Shown here: positions 19,603-30,599 of the stretch, piece after piece
Layout of the letters: each line of letters starts with the position of its first letter
Position numbering within the stretch: position 1 is the first letter of the stretch
Source: Platerodrilus igneus
Taxonomy: Eukaryota > Arthropoda > Insecta > Coleoptera > Lycidae
Direction: 5' to 3'
Assembly: GCA_036346225.1 (NCBI GenBank)
Contig: JARFIW010001319.1
Span: 454,501-518,500, forward strand
Length of the DNA: 64,000 bases
Notes under the pieces: model-generated
Database searches by the model: none
Told to the model about the DNA's origin: nothing
The model's input: only the letters and a program-made list of their open reading frames with translations
Program-made: the position numbers and the translations under genes

Positions 19603-19862
19603 TTTTCACGCACGTTCAGTATTTCACTATTCATTTTTTTACATTTTAATTAAATAAATGTAGTCCTAACGATTGTAGAAACAACGGCTGGAATGAAGTT
19701 ATCATATAGCGCTTTATTTGAAGCAAATTATCCGACCCGGTGAAGAAGTATTTGTGAAGGGTTTATAAAAGAAGAAATTGATTGAAACCTATATATAATG
19801 CAAAAACATTGTAACTGATATGCTTGCACTAGATTGTCCTAAGCTATCGAAGTTAAAAATCA
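19603..19862. pseudogene. Capsid 5' scrap fused to exonuclease-like scrap
   Basis: 19603-19685 repeats the antisense capsid gene start (CACGCACGTTCAGTATTTCA). 19690-19862 repeats the PGEEVF-KG... exonuclease-like stretch with stops. It runs straight into the right terminal repeat. Confidence 0.65.
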
Positions 19863-20010
19863 ACAACTATTTTACATTGAAATGTTTTCACAACTATTTT
19901 ACATTGAAATTATATGGGGCCGATCCTAATTCAAAACGTGACAGACGTATTTTACACATGGAAAATACGTCTGTCGCGTTTTGAATTAGGACCGGCCTTA
20001 TTTACCTACT
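19863..20010. repeat. Right terminal inverted repeat of nested element
   Basis: Partner of 12618-12766. It contains the palindrome at 19918-19997 and ends CCTTATTTACCTACT, directly followed by the target copy ATAATG. Confidence 0.9.
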
Positions 20011-20225
20011 ATAATGCCAATCTTTTAGTTTTATTTAAACAAGATGATTTAAACTTAAAACACATATATGACGATTACGTCAATACTGATATGAAGTATG
20101 ATAAATTCCGTGAAATATGTGCTGCTTGTTGGAAAGACAAATACGGTCTCTTAGTTGTAGACAAAGATAGTGATCCAGGTCAAGGAAGATACCGAATAGG
20201 TTTTGATCACTTCATACATATTTAA
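20011..20225 (+). pseudogene. Packaging ATPase, C-terminal part
   Basis: Starts at the right-hand target duplication and reads ANLLVLFKQDDLNLKHIY, FREICAACWKDKYGLLVVDK and YRIGFDHFI, then a stop. It is the missing end of the ATPase begun at 12137. Apart from the insertion no lesion is seen except the changed Walker A Gly, which suggests that the insertion was an early or decisive inactivating event for this gene. Confidence 0.85.
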
Positions 20226-20292
20226 ACCTTGAGACACGCAAGAATCGTTAGCATCCAAGAATTTTTTTTTATTACAATAATCTTTTTACGCA

Positions 20293-21324
20293 ATGAACAA
20301 GGAGGCGATATAACTTAAAAGAATTTTAATTAATAAAAGAAACATTGTAAAAAACAAATTGAGTCAGTTAAAAGATAGTGAAGTCGTCCAAGTGGAATCA
20401 ATCTTACCCATAACATCGCGATTAGAAACTATTGCTAATAAGCTGGATGGAGAAAGTGTGGTAAAGAAAGAAAAATTTAAAGAAGAAGAAGAACTGCCTC
20501 ATGGCAGTGTAAAAAAAATTAAACCTAAATTGCTAGAAAGGAACATTGACTATATTGATTCGCCGGTTATTGCGCAGCATATACCGAATATCAAAAATGA
20601 TGCCATAGAGGAAGATGATGGTGATGATGATGATAATGAATACGAAACAGAAGTTAATCGAAATGCTCAAGAAGCCCAGGAATATATACAAAGCTTTGTC
20701 GATACACCTGGTATGACACATTATCTCGAACAGCTACATCCGCTACCTCGAGAATATATTTACAATATGTTTAAAGATGTTAAGAACGAATTTGATCATA
20801 AATATGGTATTAGGTTTAACCCTGATTCAAATGGTCTTATGATAAGCAATTCGAATTTCGCGTTGGATGGTGAAAATGTACTAATAAATGATTTGAAATA
20901 TAAAGGTATTCCTGGATTATACAAACTACTGTTTAAAAAATATCCTGTCGGGTACAGACCGCAAGATCTAAAGCTATACCTTGATATTGTGAAAAGAACA
21001 AATGCTAAAAGAAGATATTATTCTAAAACAGAACAAATTCAGGGTAATAATTCATATAAATACAAAAATATAATATCTACATTAAACATACTTCCCCAAA
21101 CACCTCGTAGACCTACAACATTACCCTATAGAAAGCGCCTTGGAGACGGTATGACAATGGAAGTATCAAATAACGCCATAGATTATTTATATTGGAATGA
21201 TCCCAATGAACTTGTTGATAGATTACAGCTTTTAGTTTCATCTCAGACTGCTGGACACACAGGTCACGGCAACGAAATAAATTCGATCATTGAAGAATTG
21301 CGCGAGGCGAAAGTGATTAGATGA
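20293..21324 (+). pseudogene. DUF8207-like Polinton protein, nonsense codon near the start
   Basis: The likely ATG is at 20293 (MNKEAI), but codon 7 is TAA (20311-20313). From there 336 codons are open. Features are a coil-prone charged N-terminal third with EEDDGDDDD; GLMISNSNFALDGENVLIND and YKGIPGLYKLLF; a central K/R-rich linker; and a C-terminal YWNDPNELVDRLQLL, GHGNEINSIIEELREA. This C-terminal signature is that of a conserved protein of unknown function in insect Polinton-like elements (DUF8207 as I recall). It lies between ATPase and integrase, all on the plus strand. Confidence 0.65.
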
Positions 21325-21437
21325 TATGACAATTGACAAATTTGGAAGGCACTTACATAACCGTAAAATAGATATAAGTGAACAGGAATAAGAAAAAAAA
21401 TAAAGGTTTTGAAACCTTGATTGAGTACAAGTTACAT

Positions 21438-21767
21438 ATGCTACATTACACGGTAGTAGCAACGTTTTACTCTAATACATTCCTTGACGGTGGCAAGACA
21501 TTCCTTATTTTCAACATTAAACATAATTATAAATTTCCTTATGAGGAAGCAGTCATTGAGAATATTAAAGGATACCTGCAAAACATTGAAATTCTTATAA
21601 ACGAAAAAAGTTATGTAATTCCACAGTTACAAGGATTTTTGCTTAAACGGTTGGATGTAATCAGCTTTCGTGACAGCGGTGCTAGCATAAACAATACCAC
21701 ACTGTTTCTTAATTTTATATTAAAAGTTCCTTTCAAAGCAAGTGGAGCCCTCGAGATCCAAACGTAA
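21438..21767 (+). CDS. Unknown ORF between DUF8207-like gene and integrase
   Basis: The first ATG in the frame is at 21438, giving 109 codons. The frame itself is open from about 21378. It contains HYTVVATFYSNTFLDGGKTF, VIENIKGYLQNIEILINEKS and FLLKRLDVISFRDSGASINN. It looks like an alternating hydrophobic/polar protein with no membrane segment or motif I recognise. Position suggests an element gene. Confidence 0.4.
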   Translation: MLHYTVVATFYSNTFLDGGKTFLIFNIKHNYKFPYEEAVIENIKGYLQNIEILINEKSYVIPQLQGFLLKRLDVISFRDSGASINNTTLFLNFILKVPFKASGALEIQT

Positions 21768-21815
21768 AAGTATTTATTAATTGTATTTAATAAATCCTGA
21801 TTAGAAAAAAGTATT

Positions 21816-22740
21816 ATGATAGTTGCTCAATCAAAAGTGAAAGAGGATATAGTAAATGAGGTTCATAAACCAGCAACAATAAATTTCAAGAGCCACAAAG
21901 TGATAGTAAAAGGTTTAAATGTCCTTCTTCAGGCCGATTTGATTGAAATGCTACCATATTCGCAAACAAACAAAGGATTTAAATACATTTTAGTAGTTAT
22001 TGATTGTTTCTCCAAATACGTATGGGCTGTACCACTTAAAAGTAAAACGGATATTGATGTTACTGCTGCAATGAAAACAATTTTAAATAAATTTAAAAAT
22101 CCGCCAAGAAATTTGCAGTCTGATTTTGGTAAAGAATATTATAACAAACACTTTTAATCCTTAATGCAGACGTATAATGCATTATAGTGTTTGTGTTTTT
22201 TCTACAAAGAAAGCATGCACTGTGGAACGTGTAATTAGAAATTAGAAATTAGAACGCTTGTTTAACCTGAACGGTTCTTACAATTGGATAAAAAATTTAA
22301 GCGATATTGTGAAACAATACAACAATACAGTTCACAGTACTATCGGAGTCAAACCTGTAAAAGTTGATAAATCAAATAAAAAATTATTCTTAAATCATCA
22401 TTTACCCACATCAAACTTGCAACCAAAATACCAAAATATTCAATTAAAGACAGTGTGAGGATTAGTAAACACAGGGAAGCATTTACGAACGGTTACACGC
22501 CAAACTGGTCAAATGGAATTTTTAAGATTAAAAAAGTAAAGGTAACCAATCCGACAACATACATATTAGAAGATCAAGACGAGAAAGAAATCAAAGGTGC
22601 ATTTTATGAAATGGAGTTGCAAAAGGTTAAACATCCAGGAATTTACCTGGTAGAAAAAGTCCTGAGAAAGAGTGAAAATAAAGTCTTTGTAAAATGATTA
22701 GGATTCTCTAACGTACGCAATAGCTAGATCAATAAAAATA
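21816..22740 (+). pseudogene. Retroviral-type integrase with chromodomain remnant, broken
   Basis: Three frames join: 21816-22157 (QADLIEMLPYSQTNKGFKYI, VVIDCFSKYVWAVPL, LQSDFGKEYYN, giving the two Asp of DDE); a shifted stretch with CTVERVIRN (the Glu); 22258-22458 (NGSYNWIKNLSDIVKQYNN, HSTIGVKP); and 22455-22697 (GYTPNWSNGIFKIKKV, YEMELQKVKHPGIYLVEKVL). A TGA replaces the expected Trp of a chromodomain-type VKWLGFSN motif. Polinton integrases insert the element and create 6-bp duplications. The N-terminal zinc-binding region is not visible. Confidence 0.85.
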
Positions 22741-22805
22741 ATGTTTGCTAGAAGTTGTTATAATAATAATAGTTAATAAGGCTAACATTGTAAAATTAAA
22801 TTAAA

Positions 22806-23363
22806 ATAAATAATACAGACACAATCTTTCTATTATTTTTTATTATTATTAAACCACTCTTTTAATAATAAGGTATTTTGTTTTGCGCATTGCAGATTAT
22901 TATTGCTGTGTCTATAACAATAGATGTTACATAGTAAACGATTGTTGATTTTTAACTCCGATAGCTTAAGACAACCTAGTGCAAGCATATCAGTTACAAC
23001 GTTCTGCATTAGATAGGTTTCCATCCTTTTCTTCTTTTCTAAACCCTTCACACAAACTTCTTCACCGGGTCTGATAATTTGTTTCAACTAAAGCGCTATA
23101 TATGATGACACCATTCCAGTCATTGAAAATTCATCTCAAGAAAGACCATGAATATTCCTTGTCACCCAGTCGTTATGTTTTATATGATCTTGGCTCAAAC
23201 AACTAGACTGCATTGGCAGTTTAAAGATTTGATGCAAAACAACGCCTTTCAACAAGTCCAAAACCGCAATTTCTTTGCACACAAACTTGTTTTTCTTGTA
23301 TTTAAATCCCTGAATATCAATTATATACATGTTTGTATATGTAGGTATGTAAATATGCAGTAA
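22806..23363 (-). pseudogene. Exonuclease-like protein near the right terminus of the host element
   Basis: MYIIDIQGFKYKKNKFVCKE is open from 23330, continuing KEIAVLDLLKGVV, SQDHIKHNDWVTRNIHGLS, with a stop (23136) right after HGLS. A second frame (23087-22833) carries RPGEEVCVKGLEKKKRMETY, CLKLSEL, CYRHSNNNLQCAKQN and LLLKEW. Orientation toward the element interior and position between integrase and terminus match the nested and copy A elements, so this is a native gene of the family. Confidence 0.55.
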
Positions 23364-23423
23364 ACTTCGACTAATTAAATTAATATTAGGAGCACTTTCC
23401 TTATATAGCAGATTACCACCATC

Positions 23424-24160
23424 TTCTTGCTAGAATTCAAAACAGTTCCACATTTTTTTGTGCACGCATCTACATTTTAACAATGTAGCATACTTGTGGA
23501 CACGTTTTGAAGTCAAACCGGCCTATGTGTATTTGCAGCCTCTAAACAAAAGTAAAAACATAAATCAGAATCCACTTTAATTAAATACAGCATTCTTTAT
23601 ACAATTGACTTAGATGTGATATTATGAATCTGACCTCCTTTATAACGTCTCACTAGAGAACTGAATTCAAAACAGTTCCACATTTTTTCTGCACGCACCT
23701 ACATTTTTTCCATGCAGCATACGTGTGGACACGTTTGTGTATTTGCAGCCTCTAAACAAAAGTAAACAACATAAATTAGAATCCACTTTAATTAAATACA
23801 ATTGATTTAGATGCGATATTTTGCATCTGACCTACTTTAAAACGTCTCGCTAGAGAACTGAATTCAAAACAGCTCCACATTTTTGCTTGCACCTACATTT
23901 TTTCAACGTAGCATACGCGTGGACACGATTTAAAGTCAAACCAACCCATGTGTATTTGCAGCCTCTAAACAAAAGTGAAAAACATAAATCAGAATCCACT
24001 TTAATTAAACACAATTGACTTGAATGCGGTATTTTGCATCTGACCTACTTTATAACTTCTCGCTAGAAAACCAAATTCAAAACAGCTCCACATTTTCTCT
24101 GCACGCATTTACATTTTTCAACGTAGCAAACGTGTGTTTTGAAGTCACACACGTATGTTC
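23424..24160. repeat. Subterminal array of about 200-bp modules, host element
   Basis: Three full modules (about 23424-23647, 23648-23845 and 23846-24058) and a partial fourth. Each has CTCNCTAGA-AACTGAATTC, a GCACGCA/CTACATTTTT stretch, GTGGACACGTTTTGAAGTCA, GTGTATTTGCAGCCTCTAAA and ATCAGAATCCACTTTAATTA. The last block is the start of the reading frame upstream of the exonuclease-like gene (13211-13270), so a gene-proximal piece has been amplified with the terminal motif. Confidence 0.75.
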
Positions 24161-24231
24161 CATTGGAAGTAATATAAAGCCGGTCTGACTTCAAAACGTG
24201 TCCACACAAATTTTACATTGAAAGTATATAA

Positions 24232-24325
24232 GGCTGGTCTGGTTTCAAAACGGTGCACGCGTATGTTATATTGAAAAACATACGCGTGCACCGTTTTGAA
24301 GTCAGACCGGCCTTACTTACCTACT
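24232..24325. repeat. Terminal palindrome and right end of the host Polinton-type element
   Basis: 24232-24312 is a palindrome: GGTTTCAAAACGGTGCACGC with GTATGT, a roughly 10-base loop, then the complement ending TTTTGAAGTCAGACCGGCC. It is followed by TTACTTACCTACT to 24325. The architecture equals that of the nested element, but the arm sequence differs (AAGTCAGACC versus AATTAGGATC; GGTGCACGCGTATG versus GACAGACGTATTTT). The 6 bp after it, TAGAGA, are the expected target copy; no matching left copy was found. Confidence 0.75.
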
Positions 24326-27300
24326 TAGAGAAACTAAAGATACTGCTTTAATTGTTCCCAGTGGAGTTCCACATATTATTGGCAGAGATAATAAAACTCT
24401 ATTTTTTGCTTGGTTTAAGTATTTTACAAGCATATTAGTCTTTATTAGCATGTAGCATTGTAAGAGGTGAATACTTTAAATTTCATTTGTTTAGGTTATT
24501 GTCAGGCAATTAATTTACTTCGATTGTAGTCCTGAGTTTGTATGTATAAATTAGATGTCTAAATGTACCTACCAACCCTGCGCAGTACTGCTAGATCCAA
24601 TTTCTTGATTGTGTTAAAGACCTCTACATGTTTCAGCTGTGGCTGTTTTCTAAAGGCCACGAAACCTATCAAAATCAGGTGGTGTTCAAGAAACTTACTG
24701 CTAAGGACGTCTTCTCCAATGAGAGCACTTCTGCTGTATGCTAGCACTTACTCTACATTTTCCTCCCCTGAATTAACATGTGACATTAACCTTAAATAAT
24801 TCTCCAGATTACATAATTTTGGATGGTGTTTTTCAGCAAGCGTTTATTTGAAAATCATACCAGATTTTGTTGATCATAATTCTTCATAGTAAAATTTATT
24901 CCAACACGGTTTGGATTCGTAATGTTGGCCATATTAGACTAAAGCCATTAAACACAAGTCAATAATTTTTTTGAAACTCACATTGTTGTTTAGTCAATTA
25001 CTGAAATTTATTATAGAGATGAATTCAACATAAAACTATTGATAATTTTATAGCACTTGGTCACAATCATGCATAGAGTTATATATACGTTGAGACACGA
25101 TTGTGTAAATACATGCATAATGATAATAAAGATAAAATCATCATCATCATTAGATCTTCAGTCTTGGAACTGGTTAGACATGTACCCTCATTGTTTCCGA
25201 TTCTGAACTAACCTTCACGTTTCCCTGAAATATGCACACTCTGCATCTATCATTATCTGCATGCAAAAATCTGATCTCAATCTACCTCTACTTCTTTTTT
25301 CCTGTCACTAGTAAAGATCAAAATAATAAATTTATTCATAAAAGCATTCTTGTTGAATATTATTCAAAAATCTTTAATAACAGTTATCCTGCTTGAATGG
25401 TTCCAACTCATGCATTGGTAATTGCAAAAGCATTGTAATTAATGACAATAAACTCCTAAAATCTTGCCCATATAATTTTTAACTATATTTGTTTTCGGTT
25501 TCAATTTTTAAAATCTATATTTGTTTATCTTCAAAATGTTTTACATATCCTCAGTATCCAACATCCATATCTTTTTTTACAAATTTATACTTTACCAGAA
25601 AACAGTAATCAAACTGTTCTGTATTGAATAATAATGAAAATATTTTTACCTTCCTAAAAAACGTAAGATTTAAAATATCCATCATTTGAGACCACAAAAT
25701 TAATAAACTTTGTTCATTATGTTGTACAATGTTTAGTGACTCAGAAACAGCTGCCTTTAACCTAAATTGAGTTAAACCTAAAGCCAATTCTACATCTAGG
25801 TCTTCACATTGAGACTATAGTCTTCAATATAAATACCAGTTACTAACTAGAATATTTGGTAATTGATTCTTAATGTTGATATAAATCCATCCATTAAACT
25901 TTAGTCATAATCAGCACATGTCAGCTTGTGTGAGCTTGACATCAACAGTGAAACATTTTTTCGTCAATCTAGGAATGTCATTTTATACCTAAATCAAATC
26001 ATGAACCTTTTAGTTCTTGTTTATAATGTACCTTGGGATTTGCTTCCATAAATGTAGAATACACACAAACAAATTCTTCCTTGTCACATGGCACTTTTGC
26101 AAAAGAGTGATTTATATAAAATGGGTAATCTTACAAAAATAGTGAAATCATATATTTATAAACCAATGAAAATAAGTATATATAACTAAATAAAATATTC
26201 ATGTTTTAATAAAGCTTATGTGAAGTCATATATTAAAGCCACTGAATAGAGAAGGTCTATTGAAATATTTCCCATACATTATATAAATTTAGTACTGTAT
26301 AGAAATAATTTACAATATATTAAAATTTCATTACATGTTCTGTTCATAAATAAAATTTTAATTTCCAATAGTAACGAATATTCATCACTATGTGTACAAA
26401 TTTCACAGCCTAATATTTTCAATATACGGCATAAAATATATTCTAAAATCATATACTCTGCATATAAAATTTACATAAATATAAAAAATTTTTCACTAAA
26501 ATATAATTACGTACGGTAAAATATGATTTGGTAATAAATAGTAACATTAAAAACCAATATATTATATATATAAAAGTACGCATTTATCTTACACTATAAC
26601 ATTAACAAAAGGTCGTGTGTAAATTGCTGAAAAAAGATAACAACATATATTAAAATAATTGATGTTAATTAAAACCTTAATAAAATTTTGTTAAAATAAT
26701 GTGATATAAAACTCTAAAAATTAAAACAAAAATATTAAAAAAATGTGATGTAAATTGAAGACTAAAATAAAATTAGTACATAACATAAAATATTTTAAAA
26801 CTAATTTTCTACCTAGTTGTGTAAATATTAATATAAACAATGCCTAGCAGTTTCATTAAAATTTTTAGTAATTCACTGTATCAAAACCCCATTCGTAATA
26901 CATTTTATTGCTGATAACACCTGAGAAATATTCATAGCATGCCAAAATTTATAACATTATATTATTCAGTATACAAAAATATTGTTTGAAACATGATTGT
27001 AATTATATATAAACATCTAACTTATATCTAGTATTTATAACTAAATACTACTAGCTAGTTCATTTCGGAGTTGTATTGAATGTCAAATTTAACTAGGGGT
27101 TATATGTGTTGTCAGTTAAAAAAACAATTCACATTTTTAAATAAGTTATTCAGATAAATGTATAATAGATGCGAATTCAGAAATACACTCCACCACTTGT
27201 GGTTGCATGAATATTTTATTTTGGTTATTTTAGAATTTCCTTATTAGTGTACGATATAGTTAAATTTAAAGATATAAACAAAGATAATAAATTTACTTAT

Positions 27301-27620
27301 AGCATTGAAAAAGTAAATATTTTTAGATACAGATGTATATTGTCTTTATTTTGAATTTTTGTAATATAACAATTTTTTGTTTGGAAAAGGTATCTTCATA
27401 GATATAATTTAAAATATTAAGGTAATTGATTTGTATGCAAATATACTACATGTTAATTTTTAAAAATTTATGTAGTTATTTTAATAACTTTTTGTGTGAA
27501 TATGTTTGAATGTAAAATAGTAATAATAACTTAATTATTTGTCATTAACTATTATAAATAACCATTTTATGAATTGTTAAAAGCAATTTTGTGGTTAACG
27601 GTATTTATATATATAGTGAA
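24326..27620. other. No supported gene; AT-rich
   Basis: The stretch is AT-rich with scattered short ORFs. The one block of distinctly higher complexity is 24560-24780 (see findings). No transposon ends or RNA genes were recognised. Confidence 0.5.
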
Positions 27621-27629
27621 AGCATTTGC

Positions 27630-27960
27630 ACTAGGTTTGGTGAATGTGTTAGTTTCGTGTTATGTAATGCATTGCTCGATATATATTAGGACAATTTGAA
27701 CACTTTTGTTCATATATGATATTTCTTTTATCTAAAGAAATTAATTTCAGATACATTATTAATCAGATGCACACACATACATACTAGGTTTGGTGAATGT
27801 GTCACTTTGGTGTTATGTTAAGCGTTGTTTGAGATTTTGCTAACTTTGTCCGATGTATATATTAAGACAATTTGAACAATTTTGTTCATAAATGATATTT
27901 CTTTTATCTAAAAGAATTGTTTTATCTTTAAATTCAGATATATTATTAATCAGATGCACA
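27630..27960 (-). pseudogene. Tandemly duplicated GIY-YIG-like endonuclease scrap
   Basis: Two direct units (about 27630-27780 and 27785-27960) share CTAGGTTTGGTGAATGTGT, TTTGTTCATAAATGATATTT and ATTATTAATCAGATGCACAC. On the minus strand each reads DKRNIIYEQNCSNCLNIYIG followed by QS and an NLKQRL-like stretch. This resembles the Y-x-NC-C--YIGQT core of GIY-YIG domains carried by Penelope-like retroelements. Only about 45 residues are present and both copies contain stops. Confidence 0.4.
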
Positions 27961-28112
27961 CACATACATGCATGCAACCATGCATGCACGTGTACACACA
28001 TATGCACACACACACACACACACACACATAACACACGCAACACACACACAGACACAATACATACATGCACATGCACATGTGTGCAAACACATGTACATGG
28101 ACATGCACATAT
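27951..28112. repeat. (CA)n / ACATGC compound microsatellite
   Basis: CACACA and ACATGCACATG runs; the ORFs on both strands here are artefacts of the repeat. Confidence 0.95.
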
Positions 28113-28723
28113 ATACACATCTTCATTTCTCTTTTTGGCATTGTTGAATATAATCAGGTTTTTTTACTACTTCCATGTTGTCATTGCCTGCAATGACACT
28201 TCTATTGTTGATGGTATAGGAGTACTTTTGGGTTTTTCCTTTTCTATAACCATTAATTCTAAATACATTTTATGTGATACTCTGCTCTTCTGTTAGGCAT
28301 TGCAAACATCATGTTCAGGATGTATTTCCTGCAAAAGTATTAATTCCTTTTAGTTATAAAATTTTTAATGTTGCATGGAAAGAATTCTAAATAAAAAATA
28401 TATTTTTGTTTAGTTCAGTTTATATTTTTAAATCGAATCAATGAAGTATTTTTTTAATGTCATTCAAAACTCAAGCATCTGAGAAAAAATAAATCTATTC
28501 TATAAAGATGTGTAGATGATAATTGTTCTTTCTACACTGCTGCATATGCAAGGATATCTTAGTAGTATATATTTATATACTACAGTAGTAGACAATTAAA
28601 ACTGTATAAACATTACTTTCATTAGAATACACTGAAAAGACAAGACGTTGACTCTCATAAGAAATACATTGTAATTGTTTCTATACGGATATATTATATG
28701 AATGGAGGGATTATATATACTGT

Positions 28724-28850
28724 TACGTTTATTTAGAACATCCCGTACATTTTTTCTGTTAATAAGAAATACGCGGTCTAATAATTTTCAACTCAAATCC
28801 CTTTGGCATTAAAAAAACCAAAATTAATTCAGTAAATTAAAATAACCCTT
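28724..28850. repeat. Dispersed repeat, related to 37241-37545
   Basis: Shares TGTTACGTT, CATCCCGTA-ATTTT, AATAAATACGC and TTTTCAACTCAAATCCCTTT with 37241-37545. The TGTTACG start would suit a Gypsy LTR, but no matching LTR end or target duplication was found. Confidence 0.5.
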
Positions 28851-30599
28851 TCATATGTTAATTCATTTATCTATTTGTATAAATTGGATTCCTATTGTAA
28901 CATCCTAGAGCCTAATTAATAATAAATACTGTAACGTTCTGTTTTTCCTCTCTAGCAGTAACACATATAAATTCTGTATTGTGTTACAAAAATTTTAAAA
29001 ATCCCTTTTTAATTCAATATAATTCATATATCTAGAACTTATACATAATTAAAAGAAAGTTATCATAATTTTGAAACACTATTTATTATCCTTTCATTCT
29101 GATTTATCTAGTAAAAAAAATCTTTCGTTATAAGTACTCCAGTTTTGTGTTTAACATTATGTTACAAGTCGTACATGCTTGTTAGAATTTCCATAAATTA
29201 TCTTCAAGGTAATGTAATTTAGAGCGATTGTGCACAGCTGTTGTTTTGAATACTCAAGTGTTGAGGCCTCGTTTGTTCACGGACTACGGTAGTAGACTCT
29301 TTACCGTAGTAGTGATAAGATGCAGAAGTTAATATTAAAGGGCAACTTGTGACTAGCAATTCATTTTGTGCAGTAAATCAATCCAAATGTGTTAGACAGT
29401 TCATCATGGTTTGTATTTTCTGCTCTGTATGATTAAAACTAATTTTAATTGGTTTCCTTAGCGCAACACTGAAGTTTTTAGTTAACACAAAGATTCTTGG
29501 TCAATATGGAAGTTTTTGGTTTACACTGAAGTTTTCATCTAATAATGGCTATGCATAACAGCTAATCGATAGCGTATAAATTGTATACGAATGGAAACCT
29601 ACAGTTAGAGACTTCAACGACGACTCTCCCCTAAGGTGGAGTCCACTCTTTATTTTTATGGTTCTGATCTTCAGGACATTGCAGTAATAAAACGCAAAAC
29701 AAGTTTTTGCTGTCACTATGCAGTATTAGAGGCGCACACATGCTTCGAATTTATCTACCAAATGCTTTGTATCAAATTGCACTCTACGTTCGAGGTCGGT
29801 AAGTCGATTTTCCTTTGTTATGAAAACCATCTGTTTGAAGTAGCAACGTTTAGTGGTTATTTTTCTCTAATTAGAAGGTATCCAAGGTTAAGCTGTAATC
29901 TTTGAAGTGTAAACTATTGAATATTAATATCTTAATAATTATATTTAAAATTTTGATCTTTGAACATTACACTAAATTAAACTCTTGCTATATAGGATTG
30001 TTTACAAAAACGGTCTGTTCAAAAACTTAGATTATGAATCAGACTAAATGGATGTCGTTATTAGAATTTGCTTATTCACATTGATTTTTTTTAAATACAG
30101 TTGAGTAGTTTCTTACACATGATACCTTTTTAATACGGCTTAAAATTACTAACTAAAGATCCTATTTCATAAGTAATTTAATAAAAATGTACGTCGTTTG
30201 ATCAGTACTGGAAAAATGACAAAAGCTAATAATTTTGTTAATGAAATATATAATGCCTATTTATGTTAGAGGCTCCGATACAATCAAGTTAATTACAGAA
30301 ATAGCAATGAGTAACTAGACACTTACAACCTTTATTGTAAATTCCTGTCATTATGAACCAAAATTATTTTCAGTTAATATATGTCTTGGTTTCTAACAAG
30401 TCTAATTTCTTTTATAAATTTAGAAGTGGTTAATCACATTTTAAGAGATACTTAACAAGTTGTGTTTATTCTACCACATACATATTTTTGGATTCTATAA
30501 ATCTTATATGAACCAAAGGGTGTATAAAATTAATAAGTAGAGTGTCTATGCACCATTGACCAGTATCAAATTTTATATGTATATATAAGTTGTCTGATT

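Larger units (their letters stand above)
12618..20010. mobile_element. Nested non-autonomous Polinton-type element (7,393 bp)
   Basis: The ends are AGTAGGTAAATAAGGCCG... and ...CGGCCTTATTTACCTACT, within near-identical inverted repeats (12618-12766 and 19863-20010). It is flanked by a perfect 6-bp duplication, ATAATG (12612-12617 and 20011-20016). Polintons are known for 5'-AG...CT-3' ends, long inverted repeats and 6-bp duplications made by a retroviral-type integrase. The body holds an exonuclease-like gene, repeated scraps of major capsid 5' sequence, two integrase scraps and a polymerase N-terminal scrap, but no complete gene set. It therefore needs trans-acting integrase and polymerase. 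It interrupts the ATPase of a fuller related element. Confidence 0.9.
4211..24325. mobile_element. Host Polinton/adintovirus-like element (degraded, left end not resolved)
   Basis: The set PolB, capsid pair, adenain-like protease, pVI-like and PLA2-like proteins, FtsK/HerA ATPase, DUF8207-like protein, retroviral-type integrase and terminus-proximal exonuclease-like gene is a near-complete Polinton inventory on about 12 kb once the nested insertion is set aside. PolB is shattered and partly inverted, and the left terminus could not be found. It is an endogenous relic: most genes carry at least one lesion. Confidence 0.75.

Noticed and set aside
27840..28141. Cys/Val/His-rich ORFs
   Set aside because: The N-terminal parts are microsatellite translations; only the last 37 residues (GIY-YIG-like) were kept.
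29275..29310. Short hairpin ACTACGGTA ... TACCGTAGT
   Set aside because: A 9-bp stem in non-coding DNA is not enough to call a structured RNA or terminator.
29636..29905. 89-codon ORF, MESTLYFYGSDLQD...
   Set aside because: No domain, no neighbours and unremarkable composition; possible but unsupported as a gene.
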